Counted from the stretch's first letter, positions 46,188 to 64,000 are shown. The stretch: DNA of 64,000 nucleotides from Cylindrobasidium torrendii FP15055 ss-10 (GCA_000934385.1 KN880451.1:1-64000); one strand, 5' to 3'. Numbers and translations are program-made. Notes: generated from the letters alone by a model not told the origin.

Positions 46188-47306
46188 TCCACCCTTCACA
46201 ATTGCCCTCTCATCGTATCCTATGTTTCTCCGCGCGTACTTTTTATATTGTAACCTCTACCCATGTCACATCACATTCCCAACAGCCCACCGCCCTTTGT
46301 TATGTACTACTCCGTCCTGTGTTTTCCGTTCTCGTTTTTTTACTTCGCGCAATTTGCTCTCATCGCTGCTTCCCCAAAGCCCATTCAACGACACGCATTA
46401 CCTCCCACCAACCACATAGTACCTAGAAAATATTGCATTCGAACAAACATCACTACATTTTTTTCTCTCACATCTGTACGAGGACTTCCATTCACTGTAT
46501 AGCATAGGCTACATGCATGTTTCTGATTATCTCACGAAATCTATTACTATTTGGGCATTGGCTGGCGTAGCGGGCGCACTGAGATATCGTTTAGTTGCCG
46601 CATCTCATCTGGCCGTTTGATTGTGATGTGAGTGTGGAACAATTAGCATTAGCCGTGCCCTATGCAGCACAAATGCTCCGCATCCTGCAGGCACATTGAA
46701 AAAATTCAATCACGTATATGAATCTATGAAAGTCCAACTAATCCACGCCATCAATCAATTACTTAAGTACTTCGTTCGATTACGATCCACGTGCCACTGC
46801 ATTGTCTTCCGGATAGGGAGATCAAAGTCGTCGGAACGGCACGATATCCGATGCTGGGCAGGGACTGATTGCCTAGAAGCTAGGCTCTGTACATGTATCA
46901 CTCTCGATGAGCTTCTTGACTATGTTCTACCTTCATTCTCCCAGGCAGGCTTTATTATCAACTATATCCATCATCCACAAATCGATTTACCCTCACCGTG
47001 TCACAATCGCGCGTGTTCTTATTCGACACACCACGCCAGTTCCATTTACTTTCCTTGCCTGTCTGCTGTGCTAGTGCTAAATCTCCCAAGTGGGGTTCAG
47101 AAGGTTCAAGGAAGCACTCTACCAACAGGTCACGACTTCCAAGTAGCAACTCTACGCCGAAACATCACACAGAGGGACATATACCTGCTTCCATCGATTT
47201 CCACCCGAAGTGAAGCGAAGCGAAGCGTTATCAAACACTCTAGCATTGTCCAGCAATACACCGTACATGTTTTTGTAACAAATGATCAATTGGTTTACAG
47301 ATGAGC
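46188..47306. other. 1.1 kb convergent intergenic region
   Basis: AT- and T-rich 3' flanks of two convergent genes. A 200-codon open frame at 46696-47304 has no family character and is considered chance. Confidence 0.45.
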
Positions 47307-48903
47307 TTAGTCGTTGCTGAACATCTTCTTCAAATACTCCCCAGCAGCAGCCTTTATCGACGGATCCATACTTTGATTCTGCAGTATTTCCTGCAAACTT
47401 CATCAGAGTCCAAACTATATCGAGAGGATGCATATTAGAACGTACAATAGCTCTATCCGTTTTCTCCTTTTGTTGCGCGACCTGTATATTGAAATCGAGC
47501 TCAGCTTTCTTTCTGTCCGAATCTAGGCGCTCGGTCTCCTTCCGTCGCTGGCTATCCCTTTCTTCACGCTCCTCCCGCCGGCGAAGATAATCAAGCTTGG
47601 ACTTGGCCGTCAGAGTTTTTGTTTGGAGGTATTGCATCAAAGCGTTCACTGCAGGCGGAGGCATCATGAGCCCATGTCCCTCAGGCGAGAACGGAGTTTG
47701 CGGCGCGAAGCCTGGGGACATCGGCATTGTATGGTGCATAGGCGGTGGCGGCGGGGGAGGAGGCAGCTGTGTAAGAGATGACGGTGGTTGGGAATGAGGC
47801 GGAGCACTATGTGAATGTGAAGGCGCGAGAGAGTGCACCTGAGGCGGCAACGGTTGATGCGAAGGCTGCGAATGGTTGTGGTGTATCTGCGGGGGTGGTG
47901 GAGGTGGGGGCGCAGGTGGAGCGTGTACAAACGAGATGGGTTCATGGGAATTGGCAAGCGCCTGAAGGTTTGGGTCATTGTAATCCATGCCATTGTCGTC
48001 GAGATCCACGTCGTGGGAATCGCCACCAGACGGCGGCGCCATGCTCTGGCGATGCTGTACCGGCTTCGTGGTGGCTGGGTCGCCGTGCCATCTGCAAAAA
48101 AATATGGTCAAGATCGAAGTGAAGCAACAAACAGTCAATGTACCTAGTATAGAACAACCGATACCAGCCTAATTGGTGCCAATTGTCGACAGTACGCGGT
48201 ATGATGCTGCCGACATCACAACCCACTTTCCTAGCGCTGTTCAGACGCCGTTCATACTCCTTCAGCCGCTCTGTCTCTGACAACCCGTCCATCGGTGCTG
48301 CATTCCCTGACTGATGACACCACGCCTCCAACGCATATATCTGTTTGAATAGATTGAAATTGCGCTCGTAACAGCCCTTCAGAGCTTGATAGGTCTTTTT
48401 GTTCCCAAAGACCTGGATGGAACACTGGATATGCTTCATCAGTCTCTGTTTAAGCTTGGTCACATTTTGGGACGCACATCTCGAAGACATGAATTCTTCG
48501 TTGCCCGGAGTGCATTCCAGTGGTCGTCTTGCCCCGGACCCATGAGCCAATTGAAAAGCCGTGTCTTTTCTTCATCCGACCAGTGCTTCGCGCCCACACC
48601 GACTTCCATGAAATCCGGCACGTGAGGGGCTTGGTCGTCGTCCCGCCGTCGCTTTGAGTTCGGAGCTGGTGCCGGTGCGTCCGTGGGCTTGCGCTTCAAG
48701 GTCAATTGCGGAGACGTTGTTGACCCTGTGAAGGATGAACTGTTGGGCGCGGACGCATGCTGTTGCTGTTGCTGCTGCGGGACGTGGGAATGATGTGGAT
48801 GGATGGGTGACGGCGACGGCGATAATCTGTACGGCGCGTCGGGCTGGCTAGGTCGATGGTAGGAGGGAATATGGACATAGGCCTGTCCTATTGTGAATGA
48901 GGT
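47307..48903 (-). CDS. SANT/Myb-like domain protein, 5' end unresolved
   Basis: After a Gln/His/Pro-rich N-terminus and a basic patch (LKRKPTDAP, SKRRRDDD), the chain has a SANT/Myb-like unit: HWSDEEKTRLFNWLMGPG, DDHWNALRATKNSCLRD and, across a 53-nt intron (GAT to TGT), CSIQVFGNKKTYQALKGCYER. Then comes WHQLGWYRLFYTRWHGDP, a very Pro/His-rich region with poly-Pro runs, and a charged coiled coil (LDYLRRREEREERDSQRRKE). The tail is EILQNQSMDPSIKAAAGEY and ends at 47307. This suggests a nuclear, chromatin- or DNA-associated factor. No in-frame ATG is found before the SANT unit within the exon ending at 48903. At least one more 5' exon is expected, possibly ending at about 48955 beyond a 51-nt intron. 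Confidence 0.7.
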
Positions 48904-48954
48904 CTAATGAAGGCCATTCAGTTTCGACGTGTGCCACGGAGACGAGCTGCGTAC

Positions 48955-49358
48955 GTTGGTGTCGAGAGACGGGTCTCTGCGAGAGTCACTCGGAGATATC
49001 GTATATTGGACATCGCTAGTGGTGGATATTAGCCAGGATGATTTCCTGGAGATCGCGACCCTACTTTGTCATTGGTGAGCTCGAGTCGGACCAAGTCGAA
49101 CCCAAGGCCGATCGGCGTCGCTTGGTTCGCAGCCACCGGTCCGCATGAACCGCTCAAATTCTACGTAGGGACGACTGAGCCGACTGAATACTTCAACTGA
49201 ACTCCAGAGAATCCGATTCACTCCTTTGCGGACAGACCCACCCTCGTACTTTGAACCAGCAGCCAAATTGAACAACAGTCAAGACTACGTCCATACTATC
49301 TACGGAGTACACAAAAAAAGAGCAAGTAATTTATAGCAATACATACACGAACAAATGT
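48955..49358. other. probable 5' exon(s) and promoter of the SANT gene
   Basis: The minus strand just above 48955 reads an open stretch (DVQYTISPSDSRRDPSLDTN) that can be joined to the SANT gene, but no start codon is found in frame. The rest is the 3' flank of the acetyltransferase gene. Confidence 0.35.
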
Positions 49359-52725
<3,367 letters not shown>

Positions 52726-53177
52726 CCCGCTCGAGTCAGCAAACAGTGAAGCGTCGTCCGTACTGCCGTGGCCAGTTCCGGTGAGCGTAGAGCAGAGAGG
52801 CGGTTAATTTACACATGTTTGTCAAAGATCTTAGTTACTCGCTATCACGTGGTTACCATTGAAATGTGCCACACAATATGGCAGTCGTGCGGGTACACCG
52901 CCTAACCCGGGGATGGTCTCAATTATGCTTCACGATCCTTCATTTGATACTCGTGACCGTGAGTTGGCCGACAGCAATGCGTGCAACAGGCGCCATTGGA
53001 GAATTACAAAGTGCTTTCACACAACGTAGACAGAGAAAAATTCCCATATGTATATTAGTATCACTACGGTAGAATGAACATTTTAGTAACGTAAAGGTTT
53101 TGAGATGGGTAGTGAGCGGGGTATAGCATGTCATGAACGACCGCCTAGGTATGACAGTGTCGCCGAGTCGAGCCACT
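52726..53177. other. intergenic
   Basis: Promoter of the acetyltransferase gene and 3' flank of the J-protein gene. No other gene. Confidence 0.45.
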
Positions 53178-54992
53178 CTATTGTGTCGTGCATTCGGGCT
53201 CACCGCCGTGCATTTCGTCTTCTTCATCCTCGTCCTCCCAGTCGTCGTCTGCCCCGCCAAACTGGTGTGCGAATCCATCGTCAAAGAAGTTGGAACCAGC
53301 GGCAAAAGACCTGGCACGCACGTCGAGAATGTCACTCTCCTCGTACTGGGACTCGTCCACAATCTCAGGAGCTGGATCTAATGCTGCGGATTGAGGCGGT
53401 AATAAAGCTTGGAGGGCCTGAAGGATATTCAGAGACTGAATACAGAACCGTCAAGAAAATTGTAGACCAACCTTCACATCGACAGTGTTGAGCCATTGCG
53501 CGTCAGGCATTTCGATCTCAAAGACGACATACAAATCACCCTTCTGGTCAGGGATTTTGGGTTTGGGCATGCCCTCTCCACGTAGCACTATAGAGGATTC
53601 CGGCTTGATGATCTTGCCGGGCGGACTGGTCACTTTGATCCCGCGCCCGTCAAGATGTGTGAGGAGGATGCGGGAGAACCCAAAGAGAGCCTCTGACAAA
53701 GTGATTTTGACGTTTGTAAGTAGGTCATTACCAGACCTCTCAAACTTGGCGTGCTTGTGCACTTTGAGAGCGAAGATAACATCGCCAGGAGGAAGGCCAG
53801 GCTGTAACACAGGATGGTCAACAAGGATGCGACGGGGAAAGCGTCACGTTGTACCTCTTGATCCCCTGCACCAGCAAGGACAATTCTTTGTCGGTCAGCC
53901 ATGCCCTTTTCGACGAAGATTTCTTGGCGCTTTTTCTCCTTCACAGTACCGACACCTTTGCATTTTTTGCACCTAGAAGAGTGCGTAAGCCTACGAAGGA
54001 ATTCAAGTGACAAGACTTACGCATCCTTGGCCCGAATTTTCTCACCCTTGCCATGACATTCAACACAGCGAACGCGAGATGTCCCATACATGTTGGGGCC
54101 AATCTAAACAACGCTTAGGACTGCCAAATCCATGATAGGTAGCTGGTCACGCACAGGTGCTTGCGAAATAGACCATCCACGCCCGTCGCATGAAACGCAC
54201 TTCTTCGGCTTCGCTTTGCCCTTGCCGCCACTCCTACACACAACGTTAGATGAGTTGGAGCTTCGAGCAAGTAGACGCACCCGTGGCAAGAGTTGCACTC
54301 CACCTGACGTTCCATGTCCATCCTCACATGTTTGCCGTTGTAGATATCCTCCAGTGTGACTTCGTAGGGTATCACTTCGTCTTGACCTTTCGTCCGTCGC
54401 GGAGCTCCTCCCATGAAGTCAAACTCGAAACCTGGGCCGCCACTGCCGAAGCCACCGCCGAAGAACTGCGCGAATAGGTCATCCATACCAGGTCCGCCGC
54501 TCGTGGGACCACCGCCAAGACCGCTCAAACCTCGCTCGTCGTATATCGCTCGCGTCTCGGGCTCCTTGAGAACATCATATCTGATAGAATTTAGTGGAGG
54601 TCGGGAGTCTCAGAGATCTCGTACGCTGCGACCATTTCTTGGAAGCGCTGGCTAGCATCTGGATCATTGGGGTTCTAAAAGAGAGGATAAGAAGTCTGTG
54701 TGTTTGCCCAGTTAGCCACGTACTTTGTCCTATACATGAAGCACGCGTGAGTAGAGAATAATGTCAGCACTGTGTTCCACGAACGGGATGCTCAGCTATC
54801 GCCTGCAGTATAGGTGAGCAAAGCGATATATCGAGAACACAAGAAATGGACTCACTCGACGTTTGTACGCTTTCTTGATGTCCTCTATTCCGTGTTAGCA
54901 ATATAACGTGCGCGAGCTGAACTATCCGTGCCTTGACTCGCGTCCACGGGGACCCCCAACAGGTCATATAGCTCGGTCTCTACTGGCGCCAT
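53178..54992 (-). CDS. type I J-protein (DnaJ/Hsp40, Ydj1/Xdj1-like) with CaaX-like tail
   Basis: Hsp70 co-chaperone. The J-domain is assembled from very small exons: 54932-54992 (MAPVETELYDLLGVPVDASQ), 54856-54884 (EDIKKAYKRR), 54785-54802 (AIAEHP) and a 6-nt exon 54724-54729 (DK), followed by NPNDPDASQRFQEMVAAY. Then come a Gly/Phe region (FGGGFGSGGPGFEF), the zinc region (CNSCHGSGG, CVSCDGRG, CVECHGKG, CKKCKGVG), the substrate-binding beta domains (GDVIFALKVHKHAKF, LRGEGMPKPK) and an acidic tail. The last residues are CTTQ, a possible farnesylation (CaaX) motif like that of Ydj1. The first intron appears to be GC-AG. It is divergent from RCM1 over about 480 bp. Whether it is the Ydj1 or the Xdj1/Apj1 orthologue is not settled. 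Confidence 0.92.
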
Positions 54993-55471
54993 TGGAATTA
55001 GTGAGAATTAAGAGTATCGGACGGTGTCCAGGCCAGGTCGCAGTCTCAGGGAAAAGGATGACACCGGAGAGGATGGAGTTGGTGCAACTTGTGAACGCGA
55101 TCGGCGCCGTGTTTCCAAATTCCAAAAAGCGTGGGAACTCCGGCACCATTTAGATACGATCGCTGTGCACAGTTTTTCTCTCTCGTCCACCATCTACCTT
55201 GTGCGTATTCCATCCTGTTATGCCTGCCCCCTTCTATGATGCCTTTTATCTTATCTACATTGTCCGAGGTGCTACGCACCATTTGACGACCATCTCATTC
55301 CCTGAACCACACATGTACTCGCAAACAATGTGCTCATTTCCCTCTCCAGGCTGCCATTCCAACGCAAGGGATTTTCCGTTCTCTGCGTATCCATGAGCAC
55401 CCGTTCATGCGCGTCTCTTTACCACCTCCATATATATCAGAGGTCTCATGTAGAGTGCATTTAGATGAACC
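54993..55471. other. divergent promoter region, J-protein / RCM1
   Basis: About 480 bp shared by two divergent starts. GAA/TTC words occur (for example TTCCAAATTCC at about 55112-55122) but no clean three-unit heat-shock element is visible. Confidence 0.45.
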
Positions 55472-57282
55472 ATGAATTTTTATTTCGATGCCGCAAAGAC
55501 ACTGGAAACTCTCGAAACCCGGAAAGGGTCCATCAAGGGTGTTCTTGCCACCCTACCTGAGAAAAATCGCAAGCGCTGTTCCGCGCTAGTCATTGAGACA
55601 CTGAAATGTCTGCTTTCTTGCTGCTGAGTTTGACACAATGTTGCTAACTCGTTGGTTAGACAAGGCGCCGCTAATGGAGATTATCAAGGCTTCTGATCTT
55701 TTGAAGGAGAAGAAGTTAAACTTGAACCTCGCCCTTCTTCTTGTACATGACATGCTGCTCGCAAAAGGTATTCAGGCTGGTGACGGGCCCATCAAGCAAG
55801 CTGTCCTTCGCCATAAAACACGTCTCAATGGCGAACTCCAGAAGTTGAAAATCAAGAAAGGCGTCGCCCACACAAGGGATCTTGCAGATAACGGCGACGA
55901 CCGTGCTTGTGAGCAGACGCACTACAATCTCTTTAGAAGCTGGTTCAGATGTCTTGTCAGCACTGATACCACGTTATATTCGTGTGAATACCTCAGTTTG
56001 GTCAACCGAGGCTGCGGTCAAAGAATTTATCTCTCGTGGTTATGTCGTTGGAGATCCAACGCAGTCTAAGTATGGTCATTTTCTTCCCGTCTTGAGTCCG
56101 GGTTGACCACTTGTGCAGAGGATTTGCTCACGACGAGCACATTCCCAACTTACTTCTTTTCCATCCTCGTGCAACATTTCATGAAGACCCTCTATACCTC
56201 TCAGGGAAAATAATTCTACAAGACAAGGCATCGTGCTTTCCTGCAGTAGTCCTCGCTCCCCCACGATCTGAAGATGCCGTGGTCATCGACGCGACCGCAG
56301 CTCCTGGGAACAAAACTTCACACCTCAGTGCTCTGATGGGCAATAAGGGAAAGGTAGATACTTGATAAACCACTGCAGGATTGTCTAATACTTACGTTAT
56401 TGCAAGCTCTACGCCTTTGAGCGAGACAGTAAAAGGTACAAGACTCTTCAAATGATGACCTCAAAAGCACACTGCAAGAACGTCGAGACTCTGAACCAGG
56501 ATTTTCTTACGACCGACCCTGCCGATGGTCACTGCTCCGAGGTGACACATATGTTTGGATTCTCTACAGCATTTCTTGCCGTTCGCTAACAAGAGCTAGT
56601 CTTCTCGACCCTTCATGCAGTGGCTCTGGCATCGTCAATAGGATGGATCACCTTCTCGCCGCTGGTTCGTCCTTGAGTCGCCGGTATTGACTTTGTCACC
56701 CTGACTCCGCCATTCAGAGCAGGAAGACGATGACCAGGAGGAGCGTCTAGCCAAGCTTGCGGCATTTCAACTGCTGATGATACGGCACGCGATGAAATGT
56801 GAGCTGGGCCCACACACAAACCTGGTGTAAGCACTCACCAAAGACAGTTCCGAGTGTGAAGCGGATTGTGTACTCGACATGTAGCGTACATGCAACGGAG
56901 AACGAGAACGTCGTTCGAGAGGCTTTGAAGACCGAGGAAGCTAGTGGGATATTTGAACTTGCCCCACGGACGATGGTCCTGCCTACTTGGCATCGACGGG
57001 GAATGCCTGAGGAGATGGACGACCCTGGTACGTTCATGCTGAGTCCACCCATTTCTGCGCTGGTTTTAACTTGCTATAGCTCACGCAGACTGTGTTGTGC
57101 GATGTAATCCGGGCGAAGATGCGACGAACGGCTTTTTTGTGGCATGTTTCGTTCGAAAAGGCGTGGACGAGGATGGCAGGAAACGGAGTGGCGATTCTCA
57201 GGATGCAGCAAGTCCCAATCCGAGGCCCAAAAAGAAGAAGAAGAAGTCCAAGAAGGAAGGGGGTGTCGGGGATGTCCAATGA
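55472..57282 (+). CDS. RCM1: 25S rRNA (cytosine-C5) methyltransferase, Rcm1/NSUN5 type
   Basis: Nucleolar SAM-dependent enzyme that methylates a cytosine in domain IV of large-subunit rRNA (family knowledge). Starts [20 protein letters not shown]. Visible: N-terminal helical region; RNA-binding PUA-like part ([10 protein letters not shown] ... [10 protein letters not shown]); SAM site [21 protein letters not shown] motif [18 protein letters not shown]; motif VI catalytic Cys in [17 protein letters not shown]. The protein ends with a Lys-rich nucleolar tail ([13 protein letters not shown]). One intron near 55909-55948 appears only about 40 nt long, the shortest of this window. Both NSUN cysteines (PSC and TC) are present, so it should be active. 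Exact junctions around 55909-55948 and 56536-56602 are the least certain. Confidence 0.92.
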
Positions 57283-57836
57283 AGTGAGGACGGGCATTGA
57301 GCAGGTCATATAGGCCATCGATATGACAAGCTATTACAGTGAATAGCACTACATGGGGTTACTTTGTTAAGTAAATGTCATTGCCAGTGCTCAGCTGTAA
57401 GGGTCGTCCGTGTCATCCGAACTCATTGGCTACGCCGCTTGCAGTAGATCTAGCCCACCGAGGTATCTTGCGTTGAACGACCAATCCACGACGAGCCAGA
57501 CCATCTTGCCACGTGGTGACCTTGAACGATGCCTTTGTTCACGATCGCGCGTCGCCCTGGACCGCGCTGGGTTGTACGCTGCATAAGTATGTGCGGAGCT
57601 CCGTCGCCGAATGAGCCGCCGAACGAGCCTTGGGCGTAGTCGCTGAGGCGCACCTCGACTATGGTGCCACACGCCACTGGGAGCCCAGGCCGTCCAGAGT
57701 CTCGATTGGATGATGAGGAGATCGATAATTCAGTGCGGCAAGACCTGGGCCGCGTTCAGAAGGTTTATAAACTTCAGAGACAACGTCGACAGGCCAAACA
57801 ACTCTGCTTCCTACTGCCACCACCACCACCCCAAAA
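57283..57836. other. intergenic, PDC promoter
   Basis: A minus-strand open frame at 57450-57677 lacks recognisable character. The right end holds a TATA-like word and a CCACCACCACC leader immediately before the PDC start. Confidence 0.45.
57764..57771 (+). promoter_or_regulatory. TATA box of pyruvate decarboxylase gene
   Basis: TTTATAAA about 70 bp before the ATG. It is followed by a short leader rich in CCACC, typical of a highly expressed glycolytic-type gene. Confidence 0.55.
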
Positions 57837-60049
57837 ATGCTCCAGTCTGAGATCAACCGCCTGAAACTCGAGGTTCAGACCCTCCAAGGCGACTCGGGCA
57901 ATCAGCCCATCTACATCGGCCAGTACCTCATCGAGCGTCTCAAGCAGCTCGGCGTGACGGTGCGCACCCGCCCAGCGACCTAGTCGACTTGTAGCTAACG
58001 TACTGTAGACTATGTTTGGCGTTCCTGGCGACTTCAACCTCGGCTTCCTGGTACGCGTCGATCGCGACGATTGTCAGTGTGTTCTGACTTTTCTTTCCAG
58101 GACCTTGTCGAGGACGACCCCGTTCTTGATTGGGCTGGCAACTGGTATGTCCATTAACCGCGCCTCTTTGTGCCGTTCTCACTGTTGCCAGCAATGAGCT
58201 CAACGCCGCCTATGCTGCCGATGGTTATGCTCGCGTCAAGGAGCACAGTCTCGGCGTCCTTCTCACAACGTAGGTGATTTGTGTGTCCACTCCGCCATGT
58301 GTTGATCTGGCAATACAGTTTCGGTGTGGGAGAGTTGTCCGCCGTGAATGGCATTGCTGGAGGTGAGCGGTCAAATCATAATCATTTCGCTGTCGCGTCT
58401 AACCCATCCACACAGCCTTCTCTGAAATGGTCCCTGTTCTACACATCGCTGGTGTCCCCTCCACCCACCAACAGAAAGCAAAGCCCATGTTGCACCACAC
58501 CCTTGGAGATGGCCGGTACGATTTCTGCTCAATTCGGTTTTGTGCTCGTCTGATGTCTTTCAGCTATAACGCATACGAGCTCGCCGCCGAACAGTTCGCT
58601 TGCGCGACTGCGAACCTCATCACTGTCGAAACCGCCGCATCTGAGATCGACCGTGTCCTCACAGAGTGCATTTCACAAGCGCGCCCTGTCTATCTCACCC
58701 TCCCCACCGATATTGCATACCAGAAGATCTCCTCCGAGCGCCTGAAAGTACCGCTCTCCGCCCTTCCCCTCCCCAATGACCCCGAGGTGGAGGCTTTCGT
58801 CGTCGACGAAGTTTCCAAGCTCGTCGACGCAGCAAATGGCGACGTCGTTATTCTTGTCGATGCCTGCTGCGTCCGCCATGATGCTCGGGAAGAGACTCTG
58901 GAGCTCATCAACGCCACTGGATTCCCTGTCTATGCTGCACCCATGGGCAAGACTGCTGTGAGCGAGGACCATGAACGTTACGGTGGCGTGAGTACACATA
59001 ACCAACGCATCAAACGAAAGCTCACACAGTTCCAGCTCTATGTAGGCTCTATCAGTCGCCCAGAAATCAAGGAGAAGGTGGAAAATGCGAAGCTCATCAT
59101 TTCCATTGGTGGTCTCAAGTCCGACTTCAATAGCGGAAACTTCACCTACTCTATCCCCCGTGCACGCACCGTAGAAGTGAGTTTTATATAATCGCGCGGT
59201 TGAATCTTTCTTACGGGCGGTTAGCTGCACTCTTCGTGGACTATGGTCCAATTCGCCGACTTCCCTCGCATCGGCATGAAGGAACTCATCCCCAAGCTTG
59301 CACAGCGCCTCGCCCACTGGAAGCCCCAGGCTCTCCAGATCAGTGTTCCCAAGTTCAGCGCCATTCATGCTCAAGATAACGAGCCTGCTATCACCCACGC
59401 CTACTTCTGGCCGCGCATGTCACAATTCTTCAAGCCCAAGGATGTCATCGTCGCGGAGACTGGAACGTCGAGCTTCGGCATTCTGGATGTGCCTCTTCCT
59501 GCCGAATCCATCCTTGTCACTCAAATCTTGTGGGGCAGCATTGGATACACTACTGGTGCTACTCTCGGTGCTGCTCTCGCTGCGCGCGACCGTAACCTCG
59601 GCCGTACTATCCTCTTCATTGGTGATGGAAGCATGTGCGTCACACCCTATGCACGACTTTTTGTCTAGTATTGATGCTTTCCCAGACAACTTACCGTCCA
59701 GGAGTTGAGCACGATGATGCGCAAGGACCTCAAGCCAATCATCTTCTTGCTCAACAACACGGGATACACCATTGAGCGTTACCTCCATGGCAAAACGCGC
59801 AAATACAATGACATTGTGAACTGGAAGTGGACGTCTCTCCTCTCAGTCCTCGGCGACGAAGACGGCACCAAGAGCAAGTCCTACACTGTCAATGATCGCA
59901 CAGAACTTTCCACATTGCTCGACACCGCCGAGTTTGCCGATGCGACCAAGTGCCAGCTTGTCGAGGTGATGATGCCGATGCACGATGCTCCCCGGGCTTT
60001 GGAGGTGCAGGCAGAGTTGAGTGGAAAGACGAACAAGTACACCTCATAG
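57837..60049 (+). CDS. PDC1: pyruvate decarboxylase
   Basis: Thiamine-diphosphate and Mg-dependent cytosolic enzyme turning pyruvate into acetaldehyde and CO2, the first step of alcoholic fermentation. From the ATG at 57837 (MLQSEINRLKLEVQTLQG; the N-terminal extension is longer than in yeast) the blocks follow family order: TMFGVPGDFNLGFLD; catalytic Glu in NCNELNAAYAADGYAR; GELSAVNGIAGAF; active-site His pair in MLHHTLGDGR; YLTLPTDIAY; ETGTSSFGI; ThDP motif GDGS ... LLNNTGYTIER. Stop at 60047-60049. Several short introns (for example one inside GDGS-I-QLTVQEL) were removed by frame; length is about 600 residues. All cofactor and catalytic residues are present. Confidence 0.95.
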
Positions 60050-60682
60050 ACTGCTGGGGAGCATGCTCCATAGATTGATTTTAGAGTAACGAGATTAATG
60101 TACTTTTAGCGTAGCTTGTCGCCGGTGCGCGCAAGATTAGAGTGGAATTATAATGTTGTATCATCCCCATCTGAAATCGTGCTGTAGAAGATAAGCGACC
60201 ATGCGATAATCGCACTTTCGAGGCGTCGTAAAAGCTGCCTGCGACTAGTACGAGGTCAAGAATAAAATTGATTAAGGCTGCATGAAACGGACGCTTCACG
60301 AATCGCGACAACTTTTGCTAAGATTGCACAAGCGCTCCCAGCAATTGTATATCCACCACTTTCTACTTCCACGTCAAACACTCGAAACCATTGTTTAAGC
60401 CCCCAGTCAAACGACATAACAATCATCTTGGTCTACCTTTGGAAAAGTGCTTTGGAGAAGCACACAACCGATCAGTAGCCATGAATGTATACGTGTTGTA
60501 GTCTGAAAGTCTTCCGACAGATCAATCCTGGGTAGGCTTATATAGCGTGCATTGGGTCTTTGGGCCGAATCAGGGCCGATCTCTGACTCTGCGTCACACA
60601 CAAGTCACGCTTGAACATTGATGACTAAGCTGTACCTCTTTCCCTCCTGCATCGACTGCACTCTGCATCGTTTGCTAGGACA
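60050..60682. other. intergenic
   Basis: 3' flank of PDC and the promoter of PRP8. No gene supported. Confidence 0.45.

Positions 60683-64000
<3,318 letters not shown>

Noticed and set aside
46696..47304. About 200-codon plus-strand open frame in the convergent intergenic region
   Set aside because: It begins on a non-ATG codon, has AT-rich composition unlike the neighbouring genes, shows no recognisable domain, and lies in the 3' flank of the SANT gene.
55100..55160. Heat-shock-element-like GAA/TTC words before the J-protein gene
   Set aside because: Spacing does not give three consecutive inverted units; cannot be distinguished from chance.
57450..57677. Minus-strand frame with GTIVEVRLSDYAQGSFGG-like sequence upstream of PDC
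   Set aside because: It looks vaguely protein-like but has no clear start, no splice continuation and no family I can name; kept only as a note.

Overview
This 64 kb window is nuclear DNA from a filamentous basidiomycete, most likely an Agaricomycete. The genes are dense and broken by many short introns (about 40-60 nt, mostly GT-AG). The repertoire is fungal: a membrane-anchored GH5 exo-beta-1,3-glucanase, an aryl-alcohol-dehydrogenase-type aldo-keto reductase, a GAF hybrid histidine kinase, an Rcm1-type rRNA methyltransferase and many divergent C2H2 proteins. The gene models below were built by hand from splice signals, reading-frame continuity and recognised protein blocks. No database search was run.

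Left third (1-23 kb): mitochondrial glycine-cleavage T-protein (minus); an NTF2-like protein; the large subunit of ribonucleotide reductase (11 exons, with MCB boxes upstream); a multi-finger C2H2 gene with an apparent frame break; a repeat-bearing gene-poor stretch; a C2H2 gene with duplicated terminal exons; a TATA-driven small secreted cysteine-rich protein; an inverted second copy of the NTF2-like gene; a mitochondrial-looking family X DNA polymerase; a C2H2-RING protein; a nucleotidyltransferase-fold protein; and the GH5 glucanase. A tRNA-Leu(CAG) and a 368 bp MITE with perfect 59 bp inverted ends follow.

Middle (24-47 kb): two large coiled-coil/C2H2 proteins of the same architecture (24.0-25.9 kb minus and 32.9-36.6 kb plus) bracket an F-box/WD40 protein, the mitochondrial Miro GTPase Gem1 and a VWA-domain protein. 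Then come the aldo-keto reductase, the hybrid histidine kinase and a three-finger C2H2 protein.

Right third (47-64 kb): a SANT-like nuclear protein, a MYST acetyltransferase with PHD fingers and a type I J-protein with a CaaX-like tail (all minus); then Rcm1, pyruvate decarboxylase and the first ~3.3 kb of PRP8, which runs off the window (all plus).

There is no operon-like pathway. The genes are individual housekeeping and regulatory genes, several in divergent pairs sharing short promoters (GCV1/NTF2-like, F-box-WD40/GEM1, J-protein/RCM1). The most unusual signals are splicing-related: a 4-nt micro-exon in RNR1, a 6-nt micro-exon carrying the Asp of the J-domain HPD motif, and GC-AG introns in three conserved genes. 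Other notable signals are the unannotated secreted cysteine-rich gene, the altered active-site residues of the family X polymerase, and the MITE.
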